Source: a bacterium (GTDB lineage: Bacteria; Hydrothermota; UBA3073; JACQXS01; JAQTXJ01). Taken from it: 51,327 bases of DNA. The notes beneath the pieces are model-generated. The model was given only the letters and a program-made list of their open reading frames with translations. It was not told the origin of the DNA and searched no databases. Made by a program: the position numbers and the translations under genes. Shown piece after piece: positions 7,861 through 16,766 of this stretch (its first letter is position 1; each line of letters starts with the position of its first letter). The DNA is taken from positions 1 to 51,327 of the forward strand of contig JAQTXJ010000006.1 of the NCBI GenBank assembly GCA_028688815.1, written 5' to 3'.

Positions 7861-8662
7861 AATAGCTGCATTTCTGTTGCCATTAACATTAATGGCTCAG
7901 ACACAAGATTGGGTAAGAAAGTATAATGCTTCCGGGGATTATAGAGACTGTATATATGGAATGGCGACGGATAGTTATGGCAATGTATATATAACCGGTC
8001 AGGGATTTGGCGACAAGACACTTTGTGATATTACAACTATAAAGTATAGTGCTTCCGGCGAGGAAGTATGGAAACAGATTTATAATGGTCCGGGTAATGG
8101 TCCGGATAAACCATATGATTTAAAATTAGATAATGAAGGGAATGTGGTTGTGACGGGTATAAGTTGGGGCGGCGACGAGACTTTTGAGGATTTCGTAACG
8201 TTAAAGTATTCTGCAGATGGACAATTAGTTTGGGAAAAAAGATATGACGGACCTGCACATGATTATGATGGGCCGATGAAAATGGCTATAGATAAACACA
8301 ATAATGTATATGTGACAGGTATAAGTTGGGGGGGCGAAGAAACTTGGGAAGATATGGCTACAGTTAAATACTCTCCAAGCGGTGAAGAAATATGGATACA
8401 AAGATACAATGGGGAAGATAATGATATGGATATTCCGCATACGATTGCCATTGACGATAATTTTGACGTTTATGTAGGCGGCAGAAGTATTTCTCTTGAT
8501 ACGGATGAGGATTTTGTTACGGTTAAATATTCACAAGCGGATGAAGTACAAAAGGAACAGGAAATACAAAGAGCTAAGTTTGTGGCGGATTCTATAGCGG
8601 CAGAAAAAGCTAAACCAAAAAGTAAATGGAAAACCTTTTTCAAAAAAAGAAACAAAGAGTAG
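7847..8662 (+). CDS. Secreted SBBP-type beta-propeller repeat protein
   Basis: The 271-residue product has an N-terminal signal peptide (about MELLKIAAFLLPLTLMAQT) and four repeats of about 55 residues with the pattern D..GNVYVTG...DFVTVKYS..GEE.W..RYNG, the SBBP (seven-bladed-propeller-like) repeat. The last 50 residues are a charged helix rich in E, K and A ending in a very basic tail (KWKTFFKKRNKE). Two repeats are also close at DNA level (8149-8205 and 8311-8367). Four blades are fewer than a closed propeller normally needs, so it may pair with itself or be shortened. The start overlaps ppdK by 14 bases and uses AAAGGAGG inside ppdK. Function is not known; position suggests the cell envelope. 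Confidence 0.75.
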   Translation: MELLKIAAFLLPLTLMAQTQDWVRKYNASGDYRDCIYGMATDSYGNVYITGQGFGDKTLCDITTIKYSASGEEVWKQIYNGPGNGPDKPYDLKLDNEGNVVVTGISWGGDETFEDFVTLKYSADGQLVWEKRYDGPAHDYDGPMKMAIDKHNNVYVTGISWGGEETWEDMATVKYSPSGEEIWIQRYNGEDNDMDIPHTIAIDDNFDVYVGGRSISLDTDEDFVTVKYSQADEVQKEQEIQRAKFVADSIAAEKAKPKSKWKTFFKKRNKE

Positions 8663-8685
8663 AGTTACGAGGTGCTTAAAAAAAT

Positions 8686-9216
8686 ATGTTGAATAGAAAA
8701 TGCTTTGTAATGATGATGTTGTTGTTAAATACTATTATTCCTTTTTATACATATGCAGAAGAAACTACTCCTAGTAGAGACTATCGTGAAACACCAACAA
8801 TTCCTTATGGAGGACCTCAATACTATGTTTACCTTGGTGCAAACAGAGAGTTACAAATAGATGTTCAAATATGGGGGAAAATTGCTAAGCCTGGACTTTA
8901 TTCTGTCCCTAAGACAACAGATATTATTGGATTGATATCTTTTGCGGGTGGCCCAGTAGATGGTGCGGACCTAAAAAAAGTTAAGATAATAAGAAACAAT
9001 CCCACAGCTCAAATAATTAAAGCGGATGTGAAAAAGTATTTAAATAATGGAGACATGTCTAAATTCCCTTTGCTTAAACCTGGAGATATGATTTTTATTC
9101 CAGAGTCTCCTTCGTATAGCCTTTTCCCGAAGTTTTTACAATTTTTTGCGTTAGTTGCACAAACATCGTCTATAATAACTGCATATGTTAGTGTGTATTA
9201 TTTAATTAGAAAATAG
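8686..9216 (+). CDS. Small SLBB-domain polysaccharide export protein
   Basis: The product is 176 residues: a signal peptide (about 1-24, ending TYAEE), a single SLBB-like domain (about 50-145) recognisable by IWGKIAKPGLYSV, ISFAGGPVDGADL and LLKPGDMIFIPES, and a C-terminal hydrophobic helix (about 148-172). SLBB domains occur in Wza-type outer-membrane exporters. This protein lacks the N-terminal Poly_export domain and the Wza C-terminal amphipathic helix, so it is not a complete exporter. It lies 23 bases before the Wzc-like gene, which supports a role in polysaccharide secretion, perhaps as an inner-membrane periplasmic adaptor. No clear ribosome site is seen. Confidence 0.75.
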   Translation: MLNRKCFVMMMLLLNTIIPFYTYAEETTPSRDYRETPTIPYGGPQYYVYLGANRELQIDVQIWGKIAKPGLYSVPKTTDIIGLISFAGGPVDGADLKKVKIIRNNPTAQIIKADVKKYLNNGDMSKFPLLKPGDMIFIPESPSYSLFPKFLQFFALVAQTSSIITAYVSVYYLIRK

Positions 9217-9239
9217 TTGAGAGTATTAGGCAAATAAAT

Positions 9240-11372
9240 ATGGATGTAAAAGAGTCTACATTACAAGAGTATATTTATGTATTACTTACAAAAAAATGGG
9301 TGGTAATAAGTATATTTGCGATAACGGTTCTAACTGCAATTTTTTACCTCATAATGACTCCTAAAGTTTATGAGTCTGTTGCTACAATAATGATAGAACC
9401 TCCACAAATTTCTGCCTCAAATACAATGTATCCGGGAAATTATCTTACAAATATTAGAAATTATTGTGAAATACTAAAAAGTGAAACTGTAATGCAACAC
9501 GCTGTTGATAAATTGGCAAGTTCAGGATTAAAATTCAAATTTTTAAATTCATCTTTTCCTGCAGATGTATTATCACAAAGAGTTTCAATTAGGCCTATTA
9601 TGGATAGTGATATTATAAAAATCTATGGTAGGGGTAGTACTGTTGAAGAAGCTATGGCTCTTACAGATGCAGTTGTAGATGGATTTATTAAAGAACAACT
9701 TTTAGTTGCAAGAAAAGAATTTTCTGAACAGAGAAAGTTTATAGAAAAACAAATTCCTGAAGTAGAAAAGGGATTAATAGAAATAGAAGAAAATATAAGG
9801 GATTTTAAGGAAACTAATAAAATAATTGGACTTTCAGAAGAAGCAAAAGAATTAGTTCGTAAATTAACGGATATTGATGTTCTTTATGTGCAAAGTGAAG
9901 CATCTTGTAACGCTATAAACACCCAATTAACATCACTAAAACAACAATTAGATAAACATAAGAGTTCATTTCTTGAAGATGTAACAAGTGTATCAACTCC
10001 ATATATATTACAACTGAGAAAAGAATTATTATCACTTGAAACAAACTTTTCTTTATATGTAGTGCAAGGATTATCAGAAAAAGATCCAAAACTTATGGAT
10101 ATAGAAAATAGTATTGAAAAAACAAAAGAACAATTGATAAATGAAACACGAAAAATTATTGATAAAAATGTTTCGTCTAAAGATCCTTTATCAGTTTCTG
10201 AAGAATTAGTAGATAATGTTCTTAAATTAGAAGTAGAATTATCTGTTGAGACGACAAAAAAAACATCTTTTTATAGTATTTTAACATCCTATGAAAAATA
10301 CCTTTATTCATTTCCTACAAAAGAATTTCAACTAGCCCAACTTGAAAGGAAGAGAAACTTAAATAATAATACGTATGATATTTTAATGAAAAATTTTGAA
10401 ACAACAAAACTTGCGGAAGCTGGAAGATTATCGGATATAAGAATAGTAGATAGGGCAGATACTCCTAAAATACCTGTAAAACCTAAAATAAAACTTGTTT
10501 TAATATTAAGCATATTTATTGGATTATCTCTGGGAGTAGGAAGCGCTTTTATAATAGAATATGTTGGTAGCACAGTTAAAACTTCTAAAGATGTTAGGTT
10601 ACACTTTAATATGTCAGTTATAGGGAATATTCCTAAGGTTAAATCAGTAAAAGCAGGAAATGGAAATGGATTACTTACTCATTACCCAATGAACTCTCCT
10701 GTATATGAAGCTTATAGATCATTAAGAACTAATCTTAGTTTTATAAGTCCGGATGTACCTATAAAAACAATTCTTTTGACTTCTGCGTTACCTGGAGAGG
10801 GGAAAACTACAGTGGCTTCTAATTTAGGTATTGTTATGGCGCAATTAGAAAAAAAGGTTTTACTCGTGGATACTGATCTAAGAAAAATGAGTCTTACAAG
10901 GTGTTTTGGAATAAAATCAGAAATTGGAGTAACAGATGTTTTATTGGATGAAAAAATGTTAAAAAAAGCAATAGTAGAAACAGAAATTGAAAATCTAAGT
11001 ATATTGCCAGGTGGAAAAGTTCCTCCTAATCCTGCAGAACTAATTTCCTCTAAACGTATGTATGAATTGATTGAAAAATTAAAAGAAGAATTTTCTTTTG
11101 TAATATTTGATAGTCCTCCTGTTTTATCTGTAACAGATTCTGCTATTTTAGCTTCTAAATTGGATAGCGTAATGCTTGTAATACAGGCAAATAAAACAAA
11201 TAGATTAGCAATTGCGCGCGCAAAAGAAATGCTTGAACAGACTAATGTTAAGCTTTTGAATATTATACTTAACATGATACCGCTTAATTTCCCTATGTAT
11301 GGGTATCCTTATTATTACTCATATTATTCTACTTCTCAGGAACCTAAATCCCATAAAAATAAACCAGTTTAG
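9240..11372 (+). CDS. Wzc-like chain-length regulator / BY-type tyrosine autokinase
   Basis: A 710-residue fusion of a Wzz chain-length domain and a bacterial tyrosine kinase, which controls polymer length and export at the inner membrane. Seen: first transmembrane helix about residues 20-39; long periplasmic coiled-coil region (about 150-400); second helix about 416-440 preceded by the Pro-rich TPKIPVKPK; cytoplasmic kinase with Walker A LPGEGKTT (about 519-526), Walker A' LLVDTDLRK (about 540-548), Walker B VIFDSPP (about 620-626), and a tyrosine cluster YGYPYYYSYYS near the C-terminus for autophosphorylation. All kinase motifs are intact. Neighbours are the SLBB protein upstream and the epimerase nine bases downstream. 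Confidence 0.92.
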   Translation: MDVKESTLQEYIYVLLTKKWVVISIFAITVLTAIFYLIMTPKVYESVATIMIEPPQISASNTMYPGNYLTNIRNYCEILKSETVMQHAVDKLASSGLKFKFLNSSFPADVLSQRVSIRPIMDSDIIKIYGRGSTVEEAMALTDAVVDGFIKEQLLVARKEFSEQRKFIEKQIPEVEKGLIEIEENIRDFKETNKIIGLSEEAKELVRKLTDIDVLYVQSEASCNAINTQLTSLKQQLDKHKSSFLEDVTSVSTPYILQLRKELLSLETNFSLYVVQGLSEKDPKLMDIENSIEKTKEQLINETRKIIDKNVSSKDPLSVSEELVDNVLKLEVELSVETTKKTSFYSILTSYEKYLYSFPTKEFQLAQLERKRNLNNNTYDILMKNFETTKLAEAGRLSDIRIVDRADTPKIPVKPKIKLVLILSIFIGLSLGVGSAFIIEYVGSTVKTSKDVRLHFNMSVIGNIPKVKSVKAGNGNGLLTHYPMNSPVYEAYRSLRTNLSFISPDVPIKTILLTSALPGEGKTTVASNLGIVMAQLEKKVLLVDTDLRKMSLTRCFGIKSEIGVTDVLLDEKMLKKAIVETEIENLSILPGGKVPPNPAELISSKRMYELIEKLKEEFSFVIFDSPPVLSVTDSAILASKLDSVMLVIQANKTNRLAIARAKEMLEQTNVKLLNIILNMIPLNFPMYGYPYYYSYYSTSQEPKSHKNKPV

Positions 11373-11381
11373 AGTTAACAT

Positions 11382-12389
11382 ATGGCAAAAGTTGTAGTTA
11401 CCGGTGCGGCAGGATTTATGGGGTCATGGCTTGTAGACTCTCTTGTAAAAGAAAAACATACGGTTTATGGGTTAGACGATCTTTCCGGGGGATATACAAG
11501 AAATATAAATCCACAATCAAATTTTTTCAAGATAGATTTAAGAGATAAAAATGCTACTAAAAAACTAATAGAAGAGATTTCGCCTGAAATCCTTTATCAT
11601 TTAGCAGCAGATGCGACTGAAGGAAGAAGTCAATTTACCCCTATCAATTGTACAGAACGTGGAATTATGGCATATCTTAATGTTTTAATCCCAAGTATAA
11701 ATAAAAGAGTAAAAAGAGTAGTTTTAACTTCTTCAATGAGTGTATATGGCAGTCAAGTTACACCATTTGATGAGTCTATGAAAACTAAGCCTGACGATGT
11801 TTATGGTGTGAACAAAGCATCTATGGAAGAAATTACAAAAATACTTGCAGAGGTATATGGTTTTGAATATGTGATTTTAAGACCTCATAATGTTTATGGA
11901 GAACGTCAAAATCTTGCAGATCCGTATCGTAATGTTATAGGTATTTGGATAAATGCGTTGCTTAGAGATAAACCTATATATATATATGGGGATGGGGAAC
12001 AGCAAAGAGCGTTTAGCTATATACACGATGCAATATTGTGTATTATTAGGGCAGGTTTTGAAAAAAAATGTTGCAATGAAATAATAAATATAGGGGGAAA
12101 AGAACCAACAACATTAAATGAAATGGCAAATATTGTAATGAAAGAATTTGGCAAAATTGTAAAAGTTGTATATTTAGCCTCAAGACCCAAAGAAGTAAAA
12201 TATGCATATTCTACCTATAAAAAATCGGAAGAATTATTAGATTATAAAGAGAATTTTTCTTTAGTAGAAGGTGTAAAAAGAATGATAATATGGGCTAAAA
12301 AATTGGGGCCTCAAAATCCTTGTTATTTGGAAAACCTTGAATTAGAGACAGAGCAAGTTCCTAAAACCTGGAAAGAAAAATTAATTTAA
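11382..12389 (+). CDS. NAD-dependent epimerase/dehydratase (GalE-like extended SDR)
   Basis: Predicted nucleotide-sugar epimerase or dehydratase supplying precursors for the polysaccharide. The 335-residue protein has the NAD-binding G8-x2-G11-x2-G14 (TGAAGFMG), the catalytic serine region TSSMSVYGS, and the YxxxK pair (Y141, K145 in YGVNK). RPHNVYGERQN and FSYIHDA are typical of UDP-sugar epimerases. Substrate is not determined by sequence reading; UDP-glucose/galactose or their N-acetyl forms are likely. It is the last gene of the contiguous 5.2-12.4 kb group and is followed by a possible terminator. Confidence 0.85.
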   Translation: MAKVVVTGAAGFMGSWLVDSLVKEKHTVYGLDDLSGGYTRNINPQSNFFKIDLRDKNATKKLIEEISPEILYHLAADATEGRSQFTPINCTERGIMAYLNVLIPSINKRVKRVVLTSSMSVYGSQVTPFDESMKTKPDDVYGVNKASMEEITKILAEVYGFEYVILRPHNVYGERQNLADPYRNVIGIWINALLRDKPIYIYGDGEQQRAFSYIHDAILCIIRAGFEKKCCNEIINIGGKEPTTLNEMANIVMKEFGKIVKVVYLASRPKEVKYAYSTYKKSEELLDYKENFSLVEGVKRMIIWAKKLGPQNPCYLENLELETEQVPKTWKEKLI

Positions 12390-12430
12390 TTGTCTGCATA
12401 AGGTAAATTAATTTATATAAACATATCTTA

Positions 12431-12484
12431 ATGCCGGAATAACTTAAAATTAAAGAAATATTATATATTTAATCGGGCATTTTT
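12431..12484 (+). terminator. Possible intrinsic terminator
   Basis: ATGCCGGAAT (12431-12440) pairs with AATCGGGCAT (12471-12480) with internal mismatches, and a nested ATTAAA/TTTAAT arm shortens the loop. TTTT follows directly. It sits 42 bases after the epimerase stop. The stem is imperfect, so this is a moderate-strength suggestion. Confidence 0.4.
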
Positions 12485-12522
12485 AAAGATAGAATTAACT
12501 CTTTATAAAGGTTTTTCAAAAA

Positions 12523-13482
12523 TTGATTACAAAACTTTTCACGATAATCAGTCGGATAATTAAAATATATTATTTTTTTTTAGATTGTTTTTACTTATTA
12601 GTAATACCTCCAATTAAACTATTTTTATCAAAAAAAAATAGTTTTGCAATTATGGGATTAATAAATAAATCGTATATCGGATGGGACCGCTTTAATAAGA
12701 GTATTATAAACTCTCATCAAGATTTAGAAACATACAGGGCAAGTTACGATATGGGGAGTTTAGATTTTTATGATAGATATATCCGGAGAGAAAGCTGGCT
12801 TTATAATAAAAGAATTTTGGATTTGGGATGTTTTGTTGGAGGGAAAACTCAACTTTTTTCCGAAAGTGGGGCAAAAGAAGTAGTTGGTATTGATTTGTCG
12901 AAAAGAGGGATAAAAATAGCAAAAAAATACGAAAACGAAAAACTCAAATACTATAGAACTTCGTCTACAGAATTAAAAAAAGAGTACAAAGGATATTTTG
13001 ATACGATTATATCTTTTACTGTTTTTGAACATATCCAAAAAGAGCTATTACCGACGGTTATAGATGATTGTTATGAATTATTAAGTAAAAATGGTATATG
13101 TATCATAGTATATAATTTTTTTTATGATAAATATGGAGCTCATGTAGAACATTGTATATATCATCCATTCCCACAATTCTTATTGCAGAAGAAACATTAT
13201 TTAGAATACTGTGATAAAAGATTAGAAGAATTTCATAAAAAAGGATTATATGGATATTTTCCGTTAGGATATTCATATTGTAAAAACACCCACAATGAAG
13301 ATTGTTATATGGAATTAAATCGGTTAATGTCATTTAAGTTTAAAAAATTATTAAGAGAATCAAAGTTTAAGAAAATAGAAGACTTTCAATATAGTAGAAG
13401 TGAATTTGTGAAATTATTATTTAATACATTTCCTAAAAGTAGATTATTTGAATCTTCTCATTTTTATATATTGTACAAATAA
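12523..13482 (+). CDS. SAM-dependent methyltransferase (class I)
   Basis: The 319-residue protein has a hydrophobic N-terminal segment (about 12-36), then a class I methyltransferase fold: motif I ILDLGCFVGGKTQLF, acidic motif II GIDLS, and the FDTIISFTVFEHI segment. It likely methylates a sugar or lipid-linked intermediate of the polysaccharide. The first codon is TTG at 12523, preceded weakly by AAAGG at 12507-12511; an ATG at 12651 would remove the hydrophobic segment but keep the catalytic domain. The hydrophobic stretch suggests membrane association if the longer form is used. Codon usage is very AT-rich, like its downstream neighbours. Confidence 0.72.
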   Translation: MITKLFTIISRIIKIYYFFLDCFYLLVIPPIKLFLSKKNSFAIMGLINKSYIGWDRFNKSIINSHQDLETYRASYDMGSLDFYDRYIRRESWLYNKRILDLGCFVGGKTQLFSESGAKEVVGIDLSKRGIKIAKKYENEKLKYYRTSSTELKKEYKGYFDTIISFTVFEHIQKELLPTVIDDCYELLSKNGICIIVYNFFYDKYGAHVEHCIYHPFPQFLLQKKHYLEYCDKRLEEFHKKGLYGYFPLGYSYCKNTHNEDCYMELNRLMSFKFKKLLRESKFKKIEDFQYSRSEFVKLLFNTFPKSRLFESSHFYILYK

Positions 13483-13526
13483 AATGTAAAAAAATATAAA
13501 TACAATACATAAATTGATAACTACGA

Positions 13527-14213
13527 ATGAATAAAATGAAGTATTTCTACAGAAAGATAATAGGAAAACTAACATTTATAACAGATAGTATTTTTTTTAA
13601 ATTTTACAAGAAATGCTTTATTTTTCGTTTCTCTTATCCTCAGAAAATATACTGGACTAAAATGGCACTCAATATTGATAAGGAGTGGGGAACGATGAAA
13701 CATGATTATGCGATATTAGAAAAGATACTTTTATTTATTAAGCCTAAATATATACTTGATTTTGGATGTGGAAGCGGAAGGCTTTTCCCATTATATCAAG
13801 AAAAAAGAATTGAAGAAGTGGTGGGACAGGATATTTCTAAAAAAGCACTTGCAATTGCTAAAATACGTTATCAATTAAATTCTACACCACCTCCTATTTT
13901 TACTTTAACTAACAAAGATATTTTTAAGTTACCGACGAATCACTTTGATTTAATAATTTCAAATAGAGTACTACAGCATATTTTTCCAAATAAAATTGAA
14001 AAAGTTATAAATAAACTTACAAAACTGAGTGATAAAATATATATTAATGAAATGTCTGATAGTGATTATTCTAATAAAACATTTTATTTGTTCAAACATA
14101 ATTATGAGAAATTATTCAATCAATATGGTTTTGACCTAATTCAAAAGGGGAAGATTGAAAATCAAACATGGTGTCTTTTTAGTAGAAAGAGTTTTTATAA
14201 AAATGAGAGATAG
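13527..14213 (+). CDS. SAM-dependent methyltransferase (class I)
   Basis: The product is 228 residues with motif I ILDFGCGSGRLFPLY (about residues 76-90), the VVGQDIS acidic strand, and FDLIISNRVLQHIFP as motif IV. It is a small class I enzyme; the target is unknown but probably a glycan intermediate given the neighbours. No ribosome site precedes the ATG. It is unrelated in sequence to the methyltransferase just upstream apart from the common fold, so the two probably modify different positions. Confidence 0.75.
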   Translation: MNKMKYFYRKIIGKLTFITDSIFFKFYKKCFIFRFSYPQKIYWTKMALNIDKEWGTMKHDYAILEKILLFIKPKYILDFGCGSGRLFPLYQEKRIEEVVGQDISKKALAIAKIRYQLNSTPPPIFTLTNKDIFKLPTNHFDLIISNRVLQHIFPNKIEKVINKLTKLSDKIYINEMSDSDYSNKTFYLFKHNYEKLFNQYGFDLIQKGKIENQTWCLFSRKSFYKNER

Positions 14214-14239
14214 AGTAGAAAACAATATTCGAGAACTTA

Positions 14240-15157
14240 ATGAATAACATAAAAGTATCTATTATAATTTGTACTAAAGCTCGTATTAATGACCTTTTGA
14301 AGTGTATGGATAGTATTTTACTTCAAACCAGAATACCGGAAGAAATAATAGTTGTTGATGGTAGTGAAAAAGATAATATCTCGAATATTATTAAGATGAA
14401 AATGAAAAATATCGTTAATATAGGTTTTTCTTACATTCAGATGTCTGGAGGACTAACTCATCAAAGAAATGCAGGAATTAGCATGGTTAAAAATGATATA
14501 GTTTTATTTTTAGATGATGATGTAATTCTTACGCCTGATTATCTCTTTGAAATTATGAAAATTTATGAAAATGATAAAAAAAGAAAAATTGGAGGATTAA
14601 CAGGTTATATAGAAAAAATGCCAAAGCCTTCTCATAAACAACTCTTTTTCCAAAGACTATTCTTATTGCCTCAATTCCGAGATGGGAAATTTTTGGATTC
14701 TGGCCAACCAACTTGGATATGGAATCCGACAAGATTAACAGAAATTGAGGTAATGTTGGGATGTAACATGTCTTTCCGTAGAGAAATATTTTATGAATAT
14801 AGTTTTGATGAGGGATTAAAAGGATATTGCTATATGGAAGATGATGATTTTTCATACAGAGTTTCTCGTAAGCATAAATTATATCAAACACCGTTTGCAA
14901 AACTAGAACATTCCGTTTCATCAATTTCTCGAGATAATATAGCAGAATTTCACAGAATGCAAATCTTGAACTATTTTCTTTTTTTTAAAAAGAACATACC
15001 TAAAAACATTAAAAGTGTTTTATGTTTTTCTTGGTCAATAATAGGTATTATTATAGTAGAAGGAGTATTTAATAAAGAAAGGAAGATTATTTTAAAAGGA
15101 TTTTGGGGCGGAATATTGGATATAATTAGAACCCTTAATGTTTATTTTATAAAATAA
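14240..15157 (+). CDS. Family 2 glycosyltransferase
   Basis: GT-A fold glycosyltransferase of 305 residues. Seen: N-terminal VSIIICTKAR, EIIVVDGSEKD, the HQRNAGI segment, the metal-binding VLFLDDDVIL and a later YMEDDDFSYR with the catalytic acidic residues. It would transfer a sugar from a nucleotide donor to the lipid-linked repeat unit at the inner face of the membrane. There are no transmembrane helices except possibly a weak C-terminal hydrophobic patch (about 255-275). It ends one base before the flippase gene starts. Confidence 0.87.
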   Translation: MNNIKVSIIICTKARINDLLKCMDSILLQTRIPEEIIVVDGSEKDNISNIIKMKMKNIVNIGFSYIQMSGGLTHQRNAGISMVKNDIVLFLDDDVILTPDYLFEIMKIYENDKKRKIGGLTGYIEKMPKPSHKQLFFQRLFLLPQFRDGKFLDSGQPTWIWNPTRLTEIEVMLGCNMSFRREIFYEYSFDEGLKGYCYMEDDDFSYRVSRKHKLYQTPFAKLEHSVSSISRDNIAEFHRMQILNYFLFFKKNIPKNIKSVLCFSWSIIGIIIVEGVFNKERKIILKGFWGGILDIIRTLNVYFIK

Positions 15158-15158
15158 T

Positions 15159-16433
15159 ATGAGTATTTATCGTAAATTGTTGAAATCTTCTTCTTCCGTT
15201 TTGCTTTCGCAAATTATATCTTTTGCTTCTTCTTTACTTGTTGGCATAATTTTTGCACGTGTGCTTGGTCCTGAAGGTAAAGGGGCACTTAAACTACTAA
15301 TATTAGTGCCTTCAATGATAGTAGGCTTTGGAACAATGGGAATAGAAATTGCTAATATATATTTTATTGGGCAAAAGAAATATGATATTCAACTGCTAAT
15401 GGGAAATACAATAGTAGTAACTATTGTTATGAGTGTGATAATTATGATATTATATCCAATATTTATTCCCCATTTCTTTTCTGTCTTGAAAGTGGATGTT
15501 CCGTATTATTTAAAACTGCTTACTTATTTTATAGTGCCTCTTGGATTATTGGGAACATTCCTTTCTTCTTTTCTTTTAGGATTGCAACGTATTGTAATAA
15601 GAAGTATTATAGATATAATAAGATCTGTATCTTTGCTACTTTTTATTATAATATGCATATTTGTATTTCACGCAGGACTTCACTCTATCCTTATTATTAA
15701 TATTTTTATCTCCTTGCTTCCAGTTGGACTAATGTTCTTAGTTCTTAAGGATGTTGTGAAAATTTTTCCTAGCTATGATAAAGAAGCTTTTAAATCTGTA
15801 TTTTGCTTTGGTATTAAAGGTTATGTGGGCAATGTAACTCATTATTTTAATATAAGATTGGATCTTTTTCTTGTTGCATTCTTTCTGGGACCTAAAGAAG
15901 TAGGAATTTATTCTGTAGCTGTCGGCTTAGGGGAGCTTATATGGTATATCCCGAGTGCTATATCTACGGTTATGTTTCCTGCAATTGCAAATTCTACAAT
16001 GGGGGCAAGCAAAGTTCTTGCCATTAATACAGTTCAAAAATTATTTATTCCCTTTATAATAATAGGATTGGGAATAGCAGTATTCGGGAAATTTTTTATT
16101 CATTTTCTGTATGGGGAACAATTTATTACAGCTTATCCAGCTCTTGTATTACTTTTACCAGGAATACTTATAATGGGGATTTGTGGTCCTTTTTGGGATT
16201 ATATTACAGGTATAGGTAAAATAGAATATAATCTTCTAACTGCTCCCTTGTCATTGGGAGTAACTGTTGCTCTTGATATTATCCTTATTCCAAAATTTGG
16301 CATTGTGGGTGCTGCAATAGCTTCTTCTTGTGCATATATTGTAGCAACCTTAGTTATTATATACCTTTACTTGAAATTCTCGCATAGTTCAATAACTGAT
16401 TTAGGAAAATCAAATTCTTCTACTAATGATTAA
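15159..16433 (+). CDS. Wzx-type polysaccharide flippase (oligosaccharide repeat-unit translocase)
   Basis: Integral membrane protein of 424 residues with about 12-14 predicted helices. The N-terminus SQIISFASSLLVGIIFAR followed by VLGPEGKG is the classic start of MATE/PST-family O-antigen flippases. It would move the undecaprenyl-linked repeat unit across the inner membrane. Together with the Wzy-like protein at 27.2 kb and the Wzc-like protein at 9.2 kb it completes a Wzx/Wzy-dependent pathway. The last gene before a 333-base gap. Confidence 0.88.
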   Translation: MSIYRKLLKSSSSVLLSQIISFASSLLVGIIFARVLGPEGKGALKLLILVPSMIVGFGTMGIEIANIYFIGQKKYDIQLLMGNTIVVTIVMSVIIMILYPIFIPHFFSVLKVDVPYYLKLLTYFIVPLGLLGTFLSSFLLGLQRIVIRSIIDIIRSVSLLLFIIICIFVFHAGLHSILIINIFISLLPVGLMFLVLKDVVKIFPSYDKEAFKSVFCFGIKGYVGNVTHYFNIRLDLFLVAFFLGPKEVGIYSVAVGLGELIWYIPSAISTVMFPAIANSTMGASKVLAINTVQKLFIPFIIIGLGIAVFGKFFIHFLYGEQFITAYPALVLLLPGILIMGICGPFWDYITGIGKIEYNLLTAPLSLGVTVALDIILIPKFGIVGAAIASSCAYIVATLVIIYLYLKFSHSSITDLGKSNSSTND

Positions 16434-16766
16434 ACAGATATGTAATTTGAAACAATGATTATAAAGAACTTGAGGAAAATTAACAAAAGAAGGGCATATT
16501 ATAAACTTTTTCATTAGTTATCCAATTTTATTATACTAGTATATATAATTTGTCTCAAGTAAATTCCGAGAATATTGAACACGAAGAGGGAAACAAAGTG
16601 CTTGACATTGAGGGATATTTCTATGAATCTTATCATAATTGGTGGGAGGAATTGCTGAGAATAAAATATGCGTAATAGCCTAAGAATATAAATTAAGAGT
16701 ATAAGAAGATAGAAAACCGGCTTAATAGTAAATCAATAAAATGTTTGAAATACAAAACACCATTAA
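16434..16766 (+). other. 333-base gap with a short open-frame remnant
   Basis: No full gene. A plus-strand frame is open from about 16507 to the TAA at 16673-16675. Its last 25 codons from a GTG at 16598 read VLDIEGYFYESYHNWWEELL plus five residues, which looks protein-like (three Trp/Tyr-rich turns), but no good start or ribosome site exists. It may be the tail of a deleted gene. The words AACACGAAGAGGGAAAC also resemble the purine-rich spacers of the 1-5 kb region. No terminator or promoter is obvious. Confidence 0.35.

Noticed and set aside
10712-11275. 187-codon minus-strand frame inside the Wzc-like gene
   Set aside because: Lies exactly over the conserved kinase domain; antisense shadow.
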